From: a bacterium
GTDB taxonomy: Bacteria; Patescibacteriota; Minisyncoccia; Minisyncoccales; PWPS01
Direction of reading: 5' to 3'
Assembly: GCA_018400895.1 (NCBI GenBank)
Contig: JAGYLR010000003.1
Location: 1 to 29,968, forward strand
DNA length: 29,968 bases
Position 1 is the stretch's first letter; each line of letters begins with the position of its first letter. A program made the position numbers and the translations under genes. This document shows, piece after piece, positions 1 through 6,873 of this stretch. Below the pieces are notes generated by a model that saw nothing but the letters and a program-made list of their open reading frames with translations, did no database searches and was not told the DNA's origin.

Positions 1-183
1 AATGGATTTTTAGTGAAGGCAAAAGATATCAATGATTTGGTAGAGAAGATAGAGGTGCTTATAAACAACAAAGAGTTAAGAGAAAAGTTTGGCAAAGCAT
101 CAAGAGAAAAGATGATAAGAGATTTTGATGAAAAAAAAGTAGTAGAAGCGACAATAAAGTGTTATGAGAAAGAGAATGACTAA
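1..183 (+). CDS. glycosyltransferase, C-terminal fragment (5' end outside window)
   Basis: The window opens inside a reading frame that gives 60 residues and ends at a TAA at 181-183. It begins with NGFLV, followed by a helix rich in Asp/Glu/Lys with the phrases LVEKIEVL, NNKELREKFGKASR and F-x-x-K-x-V. This is the usual end of a GT4-type (glycosyltransferases group 1) Rossmann domain, where a short NG-hL motif precedes the last helices. Such enzymes transfer a nucleotide-activated sugar to a growing lipid-linked glycan on the cytoplasmic face of the membrane. The sugar transferase, YdcF-like and Wzz-like genes downstream fit a surface-polysaccharide locus. The catalytic part lies outside the window, so donor and acceptor cannot be inferred. 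Confidence 0.65.
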   Translation, partial: NGFLVKAKDINDLVEKIEVLINNKELREKFGKASREKMIRDFDEKKVVEATIKCYEKEND

Positions 184-210
184 AATTTTCAATTATCAAT
201 TTTCAATAGA

Positions 211-304
211 TTGCTTCGCTTCGCTCGCAATGACGAGGGAGGGGCTCGCAATGACGGGGAAAGGGGCTCGCAATGACGGGGAAAGGGGCTCGCAATGACA
301 AAGA
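211..304 (+). repeat. 22-bp tandem repeat grown from a GC-rich intergenic element
   Basis: A GC-rich island in an AT-rich intergenic stretch. It starts with TTGCTTCGCTTCGCTCGCAA and TGAC. Two full 22-bp units follow at 241-262 and 263-284, each with the core CTCGCAATGACGGGG, and then a partial unit at 285-299. The core resembles the end of a dispersed element with CGCAATGAC termini that is common in many bacterial genomes. Only one orientation is expanded here. There are no unique spacers, so it is not a CRISPR array. Confidence 0.75.
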
Positions 305-311
305 AGTGTTG

Positions 312-360
312 TTGACACCGATATTATGTTATGCTATCCTGTACATAAGTGTATAGGATA
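312..360 (+). promoter_or_regulatory. abiE promoter with overlapping operator-like inverted repeat
   Basis: TTGACA at 312-317 is followed by a 17-bp spacer and TATCCT at 335-340, a plausible sigma-70-type promoter. The -10 is also the left half of an inverted repeat: TATCCTGTAC at 335-344 and GTATAGGATA at 351-360, 10-bp arms matching at 9 of 10 positions around a 6-bp centre. AbiEi antitoxins are known to repress their own operon by binding inverted repeats at the promoter, so this is a good candidate operator. That function is inferred from position and family behaviour. Confidence 0.65.
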
Positions 361-371
361 AATAATCATTT

Positions 372-920
372 ATGAGGAAAATAGATAGAAATAAAAATAT
401 ACAACTACTCTTACAAGACGGAAGAGAACTTTATCATACCCAAGACTTAATGGTTCTTTGGAGTATTAATAATTCTTCCACTCTTTACACCACAATTTCT
501 CGTTACTTAAAAAGAGGTATTCTGCATAGTATTTATAAAGGTTTTTATTCCACAAAACCATTAAAAGATATTGATTGTGTTTATTTAGGAATGACTTCTG
601 TCCACAGATACAATTATCTAAGTACAGAAAGTATTTTGGCTAGAGAAGGATTAATTGCTCAAGATGTTAAGTATATAACTTTAGTTTCTAACATTTCTAA
701 AAGATTTAAAATAAAAAATCAAAGCTTTTTAGTAAGAAAAATGAAAGAAGAATATTTACTAAATCGTGCAGGAATTATTTGGAATAAAAAAAACAGAGAA
801 GCAACCCTAGAGAGAGCTGTTGCAGATATGCTTTATTTTAATTCTAATTATAATTTTGATGGAGAAAGGATTATTAATTGGAAAAAAGTAAAAGAAATTC
901 AAAAAGCAATTGGATATTAA
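372..920 (+). CDS. abiEi: AbiEi-like antitoxin / transcriptional repressor of an AbiE system
   Basis: 182 residues, ATG start. Residues about 15-57 look like the winged-helix-turn-helix that opens AbiEi proteins: LYHTQDL, then a helix ending SRYLKRGILHSIYKGFYS, where the last part is the wing. The rest, including the phrase VHRYNYLSTESIL and a C-terminal helix beginning ATLERAVADML, matches the layout of AbiEi C-terminal domains. In the family this protein antagonises the AbiEii nucleotidyltransferase toxin and represses the operon. The stop is 1 bp from the AbiEii ATG, typical of this pair. The palindrome over the promoter supports autoregulation. There is no Shine-Dalgarno sequence. Assignment rests on the domain pattern plus the confident partner gene. 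Confidence 0.8.
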   Translation: MRKIDRNKNIQLLLQDGRELYHTQDLMVLWSINNSSTLYTTISRYLKRGILHSIYKGFYSTKPLKDIDCVYLGMTSVHRYNYLSTESILAREGLIAQDVKYITLVSNISKRFKIKNQSFLVRKMKEEYLLNRAGIIWNKKNREATLERAVADMLYFNSNYNFDGERIINWKKVKEIQKAIGY

Positions 921-921
921 T

Positions 922-1659
922 ATGATTACTGACAAAGAAAAAATCAAACACGAAATTTGGATGCACCGTTTGCTTTCAGAAATACTTGACGATAGCTACC
1001 TTTCGGTAAATTTATTTTTCAAAGGAGGAACTTGTGCGAGGATGCTTGGCTACCTTGATCGTTTTTCTGTTGATCTTGATTTTGATTTGAGTGAAAAAGC
1101 AGATAAGAATATTTTTCGTAAAAAATTACACAAAATTTTTAAGAGTATTAATTTAACTGTGAAAGATGAAAGCAAAGACGCACTACAGTTTTTTTTAAAG
1201 TATCCTTCAAACAATGATCTCAGAAATACAATAAAACTTGAGATACTGGATAATCATTATAAAAAAAATGAGTATAAAACTTTTTACATAAAAGATGTTC
1301 AAAGGTCTGCGCTGTGTCAAACCATAGAAACAATGTTTTCTCACAAACTAATTGCCCCAATAGATAGACACAAAAAAAGAAATAGAGTTGCTGGAAGAGA
1401 TATTTACGATATTCATTATTTTTTTTCACAAGGATATAATTATAATCCAGAAATTATTAAAGAAAGAAGAGGTATCTCTGTTACAGACCACTTCTTTGAG
1501 TTGAAAGAGTTTATTCAAAAATCAGTTACAAAACAAGTTATAGATGAAGACCTTAATACTCTTTTAGAGTATGATCAATTTAAATTGATAAGGAAATATT
1601 TAAAAGAGGAGACTATTAAATTTATTGATAATGAGATTAAGTTTTTAGAGAAAAGATGA
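922..1659 (+). CDS. abiEii: AbiEii/AbiGii-type nucleotidyltransferase toxin
   Basis: 245 residues from the ATG at 922. An in-frame TTG at 910 would overlap abiEi and is less likely. Residues about 34-58 carry the nucleotidyltransferase signature FKGGTCARMLGYLDRFSVDL followed by DFDL: the GG(T/S) motif, a conserved Arg-Phe-Ser and the metal-binding Asp-x-Asp. A later RDIYDIHYF motif, preceded by basic residues, is the second conserved AbiEii block. Family members act as toxins that modify tRNA or other RNA with nucleotides, stopping growth and giving abortive infection against phage. It ends in TGA. The pair sits between a glycosyltransferase and the rest of the polysaccharide genes, which suggests it was inserted there. 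Confidence 0.88.
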   Translation: MITDKEKIKHEIWMHRLLSEILDDSYLSVNLFFKGGTCARMLGYLDRFSVDLDFDLSEKADKNIFRKKLHKIFKSINLTVKDESKDALQFFLKYPSNNDLRNTIKLEILDNHYKKNEYKTFYIKDVQRSALCQTIETMFSHKLIAPIDRHKKRNRVAGRDIYDIHYFFSQGYNYNPEIIKERRGISVTDHFFELKEFIQKSVTKQVIDEDLNTLLEYDQFKLIRKYLKEETIKFIDNEIKFLEKR

Positions 1660-1748
1660 TAATATTTGTGTGTAGTTTAAACTGTAGATAAGGTTAAATC
1701 TAATATGTAGTTTAGATATGAAAAAGAATAGTAAAAGAAATAACAAAG

Positions 1749-1757
1749 TGTTATAAT
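1749..1757 (+). promoter_or_regulatory. extended -10 promoter element
   Basis: The sequence TGTTATAAT is a perfect extended -10 (TGnTATAAT) 32 bp upstream of the ATG at 1789. No good -35 is seen 17 bp upstream, which fits extended -10 promoters. It would restart transcription of the polysaccharide genes after the AbiE pair. Confidence 0.55.
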
Positions 1758-1788
1758 ATTTAAAATTTAAAGTTAACTATACTATATT

Positions 1789-2109
1789 ATGTCTTTTTTA
1801 TTAGCAGGATTTTTAGGAGGAGTATTAAGAGGGATAATGGGATTGGTAAAATACTCTACTTCTTATAAAGATGTAGAAGTGAGACCGTATTATTTTGGAG
1901 GAACAATTGTTCTTTCTGGATTAATTGGATTTGTTGCGGCTTTTATAGTTAATGATTTAGGAATATCTTTTTTAGGGTTAGAATCTCTCCCAATTAGTAT
2001 TGCCATAGTAATAGGGTATGCTGGAGGAGACTTTTTGGAGAATATTTTTAAGATAATTATTAAAAATCCCGACCTGTATAAAATAGGTAAAAACAATGAA
2101 GAGAAGTAG
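1789..2109 (+). CDS. small integral membrane protein, unknown function
   Basis: 106 residues with three hydrophobic stretches, at about 1-20, 38-58 and 66-84. The first is Gly-rich (LLAGFLGGVLRGIMGLV) and the third ends in GYAGGDFLENIFKII, followed by a charged tail. Size and topology recall small holin-like or channel-like membrane proteins, but no family signature is certain. It overlaps the start of the sugar transferase by 14 bp, so the two are probably translated together and the protein may serve the polysaccharide locus. Function is not assigned. Confidence 0.6.
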   Translation: MSFLLAGFLGGVLRGIMGLVKYSTSYKDVEVRPYYFGGTIVLSGLIGFVAAFIVNDLGISFLGLESLPISIAIVIGYAGGDFLENIFKIIIKNPDLYKIGKNNEEK

Positions 2110-3424
2110 ATTATTAGCAGTGGTACTTTTTGTTGGGGATTTTTTAATTCTTTATCTTTCTTTATATGTAGCTCTGTCTTTGCGTAATCTTTCTTTGCCA
2201 AGTGAGAAGTTGTATCAATCTTTACAACTTCCTTTTTTATATCTATTTATACTGTGGATTTTGGTTTTGTTTATCTTTGACTTATATCAACTTCCTTTTT
2301 TTAAACAAAAGTTGTTGTTTCTAAAGAAGGTAATTTTGTTTGTAATTTTTTCTTTACTTATAGGAACAGCTTATTTCTACTTGCAACCACAATTACAACT
2401 CACTCCAAGGGCTGTATTAATTCTTACATCATTTACTGCAGGAGTGTTTCTTTCTTTATGGAGAGTTTTGTTTTCATTATTTTTTAGAGGAAAAAAGTTT
2501 TGTCAAAAAGTGATTATAGTAGGAAGTTGCAAAGAGGTAGAGGAAATTATGGATAAAGACTTAAGACATATAGGGTATCAGATAATAGCAGTTTTTAGTA
2601 AAAAAGATATTATACCGGGAAACATTAAAGTAATAAGAAGTTTTGCTGAGTTAGAAGAAGAATCTAAAAAAGCAGATGTAGCAGTTTTAACTCCCGAAGT
2701 AAAAGAAGATAAGGGGTTTGTAAAAAACATATTTGAATCACTGCCACTAATGATAAACTACATGGACTTTTCTAGCTTTTATGAGCAGATTACAAGAAAA
2801 GTTCCTCTTTATTCTGTTGATGAGCTTTGGTTTTTAGAAAACATATCAAGAAAAAGAAAGAAGGTTAATGAAGTGATGAAGAGAGTAATAGAGATGCTCT
2901 TTGCAATAGTGGGGTTAGTATTAACAGTAGCTCTCTTTCCTTTTATAGCAGTAGTAATAAAACTTAACTCTAGTGGACCAGTTATCTATTCTCAAGAAAG
3001 AGTAGGGTTAGGAGGAAAAACGTTTACTCTTTATAAGTTTCGTACAATGAAAGATAAAGAAATAGATATTCCTTGGAGAGAAAAAGAGGAAGGACAGATT
3101 ACCTCTATTGGTAAGGTATTGCGTAACACTCACATAGATGAACTTCCTCAATTTTTTAATCTTTTTAAAGGAGATGTTTCTGTTGTTGGACCTCGTCCTG
3201 AATGGATAAAAACAGCAAAAGTTTTTGAGAAAGAGATACCTTTTTATCACTTAAGATATTTGGTTCGTCCGGGAATAACCGGATGGGCTCAACTTCACTA
3301 TCAGGCATCAACTTCTGTGGAAGAGGCAAAAGAAAAGTTTAGATACGATTTATACTATATTAAAAACAGAACAGCACTACTTGATACGATTATATTTTTA
3401 AAAACCTTGCGAACAGTGTTTTAA
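2096..3424 (+). CDS. polyprenyl-phosphate sugar-1-phosphate transferase (exopolysaccharide initiating enzyme)
   Basis: 442 residues. The N-terminal half has four to five membrane segments (about 5-27, 43-65, 75-95, 104-125) and a soluble nucleotide-binding-like region (VIIVGSCKEVEEI). A further hydrophobic segment near 265-287 precedes the catalytic bacterial sugar transferase domain. That domain shows all the hallmarks: SSGPVIYSQERVG, FTLYKFRTM, LRNTHIDELPQFFNLFKGD, VVGPRPEW and RPGITGWAQ. Enzymes of this WbaP/EpsE type load the first sugar-phosphate onto undecaprenyl phosphate at the inner face of the membrane, starting assembly of a surface glycan. Length and domain order match the full-length family. 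The flanking glycosyltransferase, YdcF-like and Wzz-like genes fit. Confidence 0.92.
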   Translation: MKRSRLLAVVLFVGDFLILYLSLYVALSLRNLSLPSEKLYQSLQLPFLYLFILWILVLFIFDLYQLPFFKQKLLFLKKVILFVIFSLLIGTAYFYLQPQLQLTPRAVLILTSFTAGVFLSLWRVLFSLFFRGKKFCQKVIIVGSCKEVEEIMDKDLRHIGYQIIAVFSKKDIIPGNIKVIRSFAELEEESKKADVAVLTPEVKEDKGFVKNIFESLPLMINYMDFSSFYEQITRKVPLYSVDELWFLENISRKRKKVNEVMKRVIEMLFAIVGLVLTVALFPFIAVVIKLNSSGPVIYSQERVGLGGKTFTLYKFRTMKDKEIDIPWREKEEGQITSIGKVLRNTHIDELPQFFNLFKGDVSVVGPRPEWIKTAKVFEKEIPFYHLRYLVRPGITGWAQLHYQASTSVEEAKEKFRYDLYYIKNRTALLDTIIFLKTLRTVF

Positions 3425-3444
3425 AGGTATATTCTTAAAGAACA

Positions 3445-4170
3445 ATGACTTTCTTTAAGATAGCTACTAATTTTTTATTACCGAGCACTTTTATTCTGCT
3501 TTTTATTTTGCTCGGATTTTTCCTTTATGTTTTTAAAAAGAAAACAGTAGGGAAATCTTTGATTGGTATAGGAATTGTCTTTTACTTTATATTTTCTATT
3601 ACCCCAATAAGTGATTTGTTTTTAAAACATTTAGAAGCAAAGTATTTACCACTTAATGTAGAAGATATTGATAAAGCAGATAAAATTGTTCTTTTATTAG
3701 GAGGTAGAGAAGCTAATGTGTTACGTGGTAGTGAGGTTTTGCGCATATCACATCTTAGTAATCATCAGAAGAGTATAATAATTTCTGGGACTGATCCAAT
3801 ATTAGCAACAAGCACAGAGGCATTAGCGGTACGTAATTTTTTTATTAACCGAGGTATTCCAGAAGAAATTATTACAATAGAAGGAGATTCACGAAACACA
3901 AGAGAGAATGTAATAAATGTTTCTAGTATAGTTAATGAGACACCTTTCTTTTTAGTAACTTCTGCTTATCATATGGAGAGATCTCTTCGTGAGTTTAAAA
4001 GGTTTAATGCTAATCCAATACCGGCACCAACCGATTTTAAAAGAAAGGGTGGTAATTATATAGCTCTTGATTTTATTCCTGATCCACAAAATTTAAAGAG
4101 GTCGGATATTGCCTTTCATGAATACTTTGGTGCTGTTTATTATAGTCTAGTATCATTTTTAAATGATTAA
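3445..4170 (+). CDS. YdcF/ElyC-like (DUF218) membrane-anchored protein
   Basis: 241 residues. Two membrane segments at about 12-31 and 37-57 anchor a soluble DUF218 domain. The domain begins KADKIVLLLGG and carries the conserved stretches SIIISGT, EDSRNTREN-like EGDSRNTREN, and FFLVTSAYHMERSL. In this family (E. coli ElyC, SanA, YdcF) members affect cell-envelope polysaccharide assembly, possibly through lipid-carrier metabolism. The exact reaction is not known. It follows the sugar transferase by 20 bp and is probably in the same transcript, which supports an envelope role. Confidence 0.85.
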   Translation: MTFFKIATNFLLPSTFILLFILLGFFLYVFKKKTVGKSLIGIGIVFYFIFSITPISDLFLKHLEAKYLPLNVEDIDKADKIVLLLGGREANVLRGSEVLRISHLSNHQKSIIISGTDPILATSTEALAVRNFFINRGIPEEIITIEGDSRNTRENVINVSSIVNETPFFLVTSAYHMERSLREFKRFNANPIPAPTDFKRKGGNYIALDFIPDPQNLKRSDIAFHEYFGAVYYSLVSFLND

Positions 4171-4214
4171 TCTGCAACTTGCGAATATTTAAAATATTAG
4201 TTATCATTTAAGAC

Positions 4215-4881
4215 ATGTGCGAAGAAGCAGGAATTTTTGATTACATAAAAGTTGTAATAAGAGAAAGAAAAATTGTGTTTACAATTGTTCTGTTTTCTTT
4301 TATTTTTACTCTTATTTTTATCCGAGTAGCCCCAACACAGTATGAAGGAGAGATGGTGATAGAAATAGGCAGTATTAATGGAGAATATTTAGGGGAAACA
4401 GATCTTTTAGCAGAGAGAATAAAGCACACTAATCCTTATATTGATATTGATTACACTAGCGTTATTTTACCGAAAGAAGTTTCAACAATAAAAAATTATC
4501 CGATACTAAAAATTAAAAGAGAGAGTAAAAATAAACAAGAAGTAGAAGATAATTTAAATCAAGTTTTTGAAATAATAAGTGAGAAACACAATTCAATAAT
4601 TGCAGATAGAAAACAGTATATAAGAAGAGAGATCACAGAGAGAAAAACACAAAGTCTTGCTTCTTCTTTACAAAAATAGAAACAATAACCTTTCCGGAAT
4701 TGTATGAATTAAAAGAAGAAGAAATTATCCAAACAGAAACAGAAATAAAAAGATTAGAGAGAACAAATACAGAAGAAACAAGAGTGATTAGTTTTGAAGT
4801 AGTAGAAAAGATAAAAGATTAAATATAAAACCTGATACTCTCTCTTATTTTAGGATTTTTGCAGGAGTATTCTTTGTTTAA
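4215..4881 (+). pseudogene. Wzz-type polysaccharide chain-length determinant, frameshifted
   Basis: The first frame (4215-4679, 154 residues) has a short cytoplasmic start, a membrane helix near residues 20-41, then the periplasmic start APTQYEGEMVIEIG typical of Wzz/chain-length proteins. The coding signal goes on after its stop: ETITFPELYELKEEEI, a Glu/Lys-rich helix, and a closing membrane helix of the form LILGFFAGVFFV that ends at TAA 4879-4881. Three one-base losses join these pieces, each in a homopolymer: A-run 4672-4676, A-run 4813-4816 and T-run 4856-4860. Restoring one base at each gives a continuous Wzz-like protein of about 220 residues with both membrane helices. It is either a recent pseudogene or a real gene with consensus errors. 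Chain-length regulators set the modal length of polymerised glycan. Confidence 0.75.
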
Positions 4882-4898
4882 TTAAGATTGGTGGAGAA

Positions 4899-6602
4899 AT
4901 GAAAATGAAGTTTAAATTAATAATAATTTTGCACTACTATTAACTCCTTTTATGGGAATTACTTTTACTGTTTTCTGAGACGTATAACTTGTTTGTTGAC
5001 TCAACTTATGATACTTATGGTAGAGATGAAATAGAAACAGTATTACACAGAACTACAAATGAGATGAATTTTTATGTAGATGCTTTTTGGTGGGAAAATC
5101 TTACAGAAGAAAAAGAAATAAGGTACGATAATATTATGTATGAACTTGAAGTAATATTTTTTGAGAGTGAATATATAATTCAGATAACTTCTGTTTTTGG
5201 AAAAAAGAGCCAACACACAGTGTAGATAAGATAGTCGTATATCAATTTTGTTTCATGGAAATGACAAGTGGAGCAAGAGGGTATTTTAATTCTGCAGATC
5301 AGTATTCAAAACACCAGATAAAGTATTCCAATGAAAGAAATATACTTTATCTTGCAAGTAGTACTATTGAAGAATGCACTACTACCAGCATATTTAGGTC
5401 ATGAGTTTATGCACCTTGTCACCTTCGCCAGAAAAAACCGTGACCACGGAGTAAATGAAGAAGTTTGGCTTAATGAATTACGTTCAGAGTATATGCCTTA
5501 TTTCTTAGGATATGAAGATAAATATGAAGACAGTAGTTTACAAAGAAGAGTTAACTCATTTTTAAGAGACCCTGATGTTTCTCTTACTGAATGGAACAAT
5601 AGAGGCACAGATTACGGAGCAGTTAGTCTATTTGGTCATTATTTAGTAGATCATTATGGATTAGATGTTTTAATAGAGTCACTTTTTTCTAAACAAATAG
5701 GTATACCAAGTATAAATTATGCATTAGAAGCTTTGGGGTATGATAAAAATTTTGCAGAGGTGTTCACTGATTGGAGTATAGCCATGTACATAAATGATTG
5801 CTCTTTAAATGAGTATTACTGTTACAAAAACGAACACCTTACCGATGTAAGAGTTCGTCCAGTTACAAATTTTTTACCATTCTCTGAAAAAGGATCACTT
5901 TCAGTAGAATATAGTACTAAAAACTGGACTGGTAATTGGCATAGAATAATAGGAGGACAAGGAACACTGTCACTTTCTTTTGAAGGAAATAACGGATCAA
6001 ATTTTGAAGTTCCTTATGTGCTTTGCAAAGATAACGGAGAGTGTGAGATAGATTTTATTAATATAAATGAAGAAGGAAAAGGAAATATAGTTATCTCTGA
6101 TTTTAGCTCTGATTATGAGTCGTTAGCAATACTTCCTTCTTTGCAGTCAAAAATGATTGGTTTTAATGGGCCAGAGATATCTTACTCTTTTTCTTGGCAA
6201 GCGCAAATAATAAGAGAAGTAGAAGAAAATGAAAGAGAACAGAGATTAGCAGAATTACTAGAACAATTAGAAGTTATTAAAGAGAGGTTGGCTTATTTAA
6301 GATCAAAGATGGCAGCACAATCTGTAACTGGGTTATCTTGCTCAAATATTACACAGAATCTTGGAATAAGTATGATGAACTCTAGAGAAGTGGCTTGCCT
6401 TCAACAATTTTTAAAAGCCCAAGGAGCATACATATATCCAGAAGGATTAGTAACTGGAAACTTTTTATCTTTAACTAAAAGTGCGGTCGTAAGATTTCAA
6501 GAACAGTATAAAGAAGAGATACTTCTTCCGTTAGGATTAACACAAGGAACAGGTTATGTAGGAAGTTCAACAAGGAACTTTATTAATTCTCTTATACAGT
6601 AA
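4899..6602 (+). pseudogene. secreted HExxH metallopeptidase with peptidoglycan-binding domain, frameshifted in its first third
   Basis: The likely start is ATG 4899, giving a signal peptide (MKMKFKLIII, then FALLLTPFMGITFTV). The mature part continues as SETYNLFVDSTYDTYGRD and later MTSGARGYFNSADQYS. At least four shifts break it: T-run 4927-4930, T-run 4971-4974, A-run 5201-5206 and near 5375. From about 5376 to 6602 the frame is intact. It contains the zinc motif HEFMH with downstream EVWLNELRSEY, a probable third ligand, then a beta-rich region, a coiled coil (about 6220-6310), and a C-terminal peptidoglycan-binding-1-like repeat (REVACLQQFLKAQGAYIYPE, LTKSAVVRFQEQY, GYVGSSTRNFIN). Such proteins are common in Parcubacteria and probably act outside the cell. 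The ATG at 5331 is not a real start; its first 15 codons are out of the coding frame. Confidence 0.75.
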
Positions 6603-6613
6603 AAAGCAGGTGC

Positions 6614-6642
6614 TTGACATTGATGTTGCTATTTGCTATTAT
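6614..6642 (+). promoter_or_regulatory. strong promoter of a short transcript
   Basis: TTGACA at 6614-6619, a 17-bp spacer and TATTAT at 6637-6642, with an upstream TG at 6634-6635 giving an extended -10 (TGCTATTAT). The predicted start is A6649. No gene lies downstream before a terminator, so it appears to drive a small RNA. Confidence 0.75.
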
Positions 6643-6648
6643 AGCCAC

Positions 6649-6714
6649 AGTGAGCGCATTTCCGAAAGGAGTTGCTTCGAGTCGGCGAAAAACCTCACTC
6701 GAGCGAGGTTTTTT
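6649..6714 (+). ncRNA. candidate small RNA, about 66 nt, with terminator
   Basis: The transcript predicted from the promoter at 6614-6642 runs to a T-tract at 6709-6714. It has an inner hairpin: CCGA (6662-6665) with TCGG (6682-6685), and inside it GGAG (6668-6671) with CTTC (6675-6678) around a TTG loop. The terminator hairpin follows. The first six bases, AGTGAG (6649-6654), are complementary to CTCACT (6694-6699) inside the 5' arm of the terminator, so the RNA could switch between two folds. No open frame of convincing quality lies inside. I do not recognise an Rfam family. Function is unknown: it may be a free small RNA or an attenuator. Confidence 0.5.
6688..6714 (+). terminator. intrinsic terminator
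   Basis: Stem AACCTC (6691-6696) with GAGGTT (6705-6710), one A/C mismatch, a further C-G pair, a TCGA tetraloop and a run of six T at 6709-6714. A-run 6688-6692 faces the T-run, which could extend the stem and make it work in both directions. Confidence 0.75.
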
Positions 6715-6770
6715 GCTTTGTAGAGAAGTTCAATACTTTGAAAGGTTTTATATCCTTTCTTTTTTTATAC

Positions 6771-6800
6771 TTGACAAGAATATACCCATTACTATACAAT
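6771..6800 (+). promoter_or_regulatory. promoter upstream of murB leader
   Basis: TTGACA at 6771-6776 and TACAAT at 6795-6800 with an 18-bp spacer. The start would be near 6807, 67 bp before the murB ATG. An alternative -10, TATACA at 6793-6798, gives a 16-bp spacer. Confidence 0.65.
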
Positions 6801-6806
6801 ACAGAC

Positions 6807-6860
6807 TGGGCAGGAAGGCACGCACTCACTAGACTTGGAGTTAACGCTTCCTGCCTTTTT
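6807..6860 (+). ncRNA. murB leader hairpin: attenuator or second small RNA
   Basis: A perfect 9-bp stem pairs GGCAGGAAG (6809-6817) with CTTCCTGCC (6847-6855) and is followed by five T (6856-6860). The 5' arm lies only 2-3 bases after the predicted transcription start, so the 5' end of the RNA itself builds the terminator. The loop is 29 nt, unusually large, and contains CTCACT (6825-6830), complementary to the first six bases of the upstream RNA, and GGAGTT followed by GCTTC, which recalls GGAGTTGCTTC in that RNA. The T-tract ends 13 bp before the murB ATG. If this promoter serves murB, read-through must be controlled; if not, the product is a 54-nt RNA. Confidence 0.5.
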
Positions 6861-6873
6861 ATTGGATAAAAAT

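Noticed and set aside
241..299. Tandem repeats as a CRISPR array
   Set aside because: The units are directly adjacent with no unique spacers, and no cas genes are present.
5331..5375. ATG 5331 as the real start of the peptidase
   Set aside because: The first 15 codons are out of the coding frame, which can be followed upstream in another frame with family-like sequence and a signal peptide.
6649..6714. Small RNA as a tracrRNA, because of a GAGTCGG stretch
   Set aside because: There is no Cas9 or array, and the fold differs; the short match is chance.
6614..6869. Overlapping ORFs of 65-72 codons upstream of murB
   Set aside because: They run through two promoters, two hairpins and low-quality sequence, with no family signal or ribosome binding site.
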